Shown here: in pieces, positions 6,187 to 6,311 of the stretch
How the letters are laid out: every line of letters begins with the position of its first letter
How positions within the stretch are numbered: the stretch's first letter is position 1
Source: Myxococcales bacterium
GTDB taxonomy: Bacteria; Myxococcota_C; UBA6777
Direction: 5' to 3'
DNA length: 6,311 nucleotides
Assembly (NCBI GenBank): GCA_027005175.1
Contig: JALTMC010000229.1
Coordinates: 1 to 6,311, forward strand
Program-made: the position numbers and the translations under genes
Notes under the pieces: generated by a model
Told to the model about the DNA's origin: nothing
What the model saw: the letters and a program-made list of their open reading frames with translations, nothing else
Database searches by the model: none

Positions 6187-6311
6187 ATGTCATTATTCTT
6201 GTTGAAAAGTAATTTAAAGTATGGTTTCGCTATTTTAGGATTGGCCACAGGCTTAGTGCTGGTAGGATGTTCTCCCGCCAATCAACCATCGGAAAAAACA
6301 ACCACGGATGG
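6187..6311 (+). CDS. N-terminus of a lipoprotein (3' end outside window)
   Basis: Forty-one codons are visible from the ATG at 6187 and the frame is open to the right edge. The start MSLFLLKSNLKYG is followed by a hydrophobic segment ending in the lipobox LVGC, so Cys27 should be the lipidated residue and the first of the mature protein. After it comes a hydrophilic Ser/Pro/Thr/Lys linker. The signal peptide and the AAGGAG ribosome binding site make this a real gene, but nothing of the folded domain is visible and no function can be assigned. It is separated from the kinase cluster by a 201-bp gap with a hairpin, so it is probably its own transcription unit. Confidence 0.75.
   Translation, partial: MSLFLLKSNLKYGFAILGLATGLVLVGCSPANQPSEKTTTD

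Noticed and set aside
5982-6281. 99-codon minus-strand open frame across the right-hand gap
   Set aside because: It covers the signal peptide and ribosome binding site of the right-edge lipoprotein gene and the hairpin, and its product has no recognisable features.

Overview
The window looks like a chromosomal piece from a deltaproteobacterial lineage of the Myxococcota/Bradymonadota type, at roughly 50% GC by eye. The evidence is a set of gene families typical of those bacteria: a lipoprotein joining a MopE-type Asp/Asn/Cys motif to a formylglycine-generating-enzyme (FGE-sulfatase) fold, a membrane-anchored Hanks-type Ser/Thr kinase with an N-terminal zinc ribbon, and an exported TPR/PEGA-like protein with two C-terminal membrane helices. 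The genus cannot be named from the sequence alone. All supported genes are on the + strand.

Layout. Positions 1-1293 hold the 3' part of a long open frame that continues off the left edge. It has a hydrophilic Lys/Thr/Glu linker, then a domain resembling the DUF3516 C-terminal module of superfamily II helicases, and it ends in an 18-bp repeat. A short gap (1294-1399) carries a good sigma-70-like promoter and a ribosome binding site. Positions 1400-2755 encode the MopE/FGE-type lipoprotein. The gap at 2756-2908 contains two 49-bp direct repeats (45/49 identical), and the second copy supplies the Shine-Dalgarno of the next gene. Positions 2909-4891 encode the kinase. Its C-terminal tail contains a four-fold 18-bp tandem repeat coding for an Arg-rich stretch. 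The Shine-Dalgarno of the following gene runs directly into the kinase stop codon, and 4897-5985 encodes the exported TPR/PEGA-like membrane protein. The AT-rich gap at 5986-6186 holds an 83-nt imperfect hairpin and two small palindromes. Position 6187 starts another lipoprotein, cut by the right edge.

How it fits together. The kinase and the TPR/PEGA-like gene are almost certainly one translationally coupled unit. The lipoprotein gene upstream is co-oriented and may be co-transcribed with them. A reasonable inference is an envelope signalling or scaffold module: a cytoplasmic kinase with an extracytoplasmic tail, a periplasmic protein with a cytoplasmic helical loop that the kinase could reach, and a surface or periplasmic lipoprotein with a non-catalytic-looking FGE fold. 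The helicase-like gene is probably a separate unit. I see no RNA genes, insertion sequences, CRISPR arrays or phage genes.
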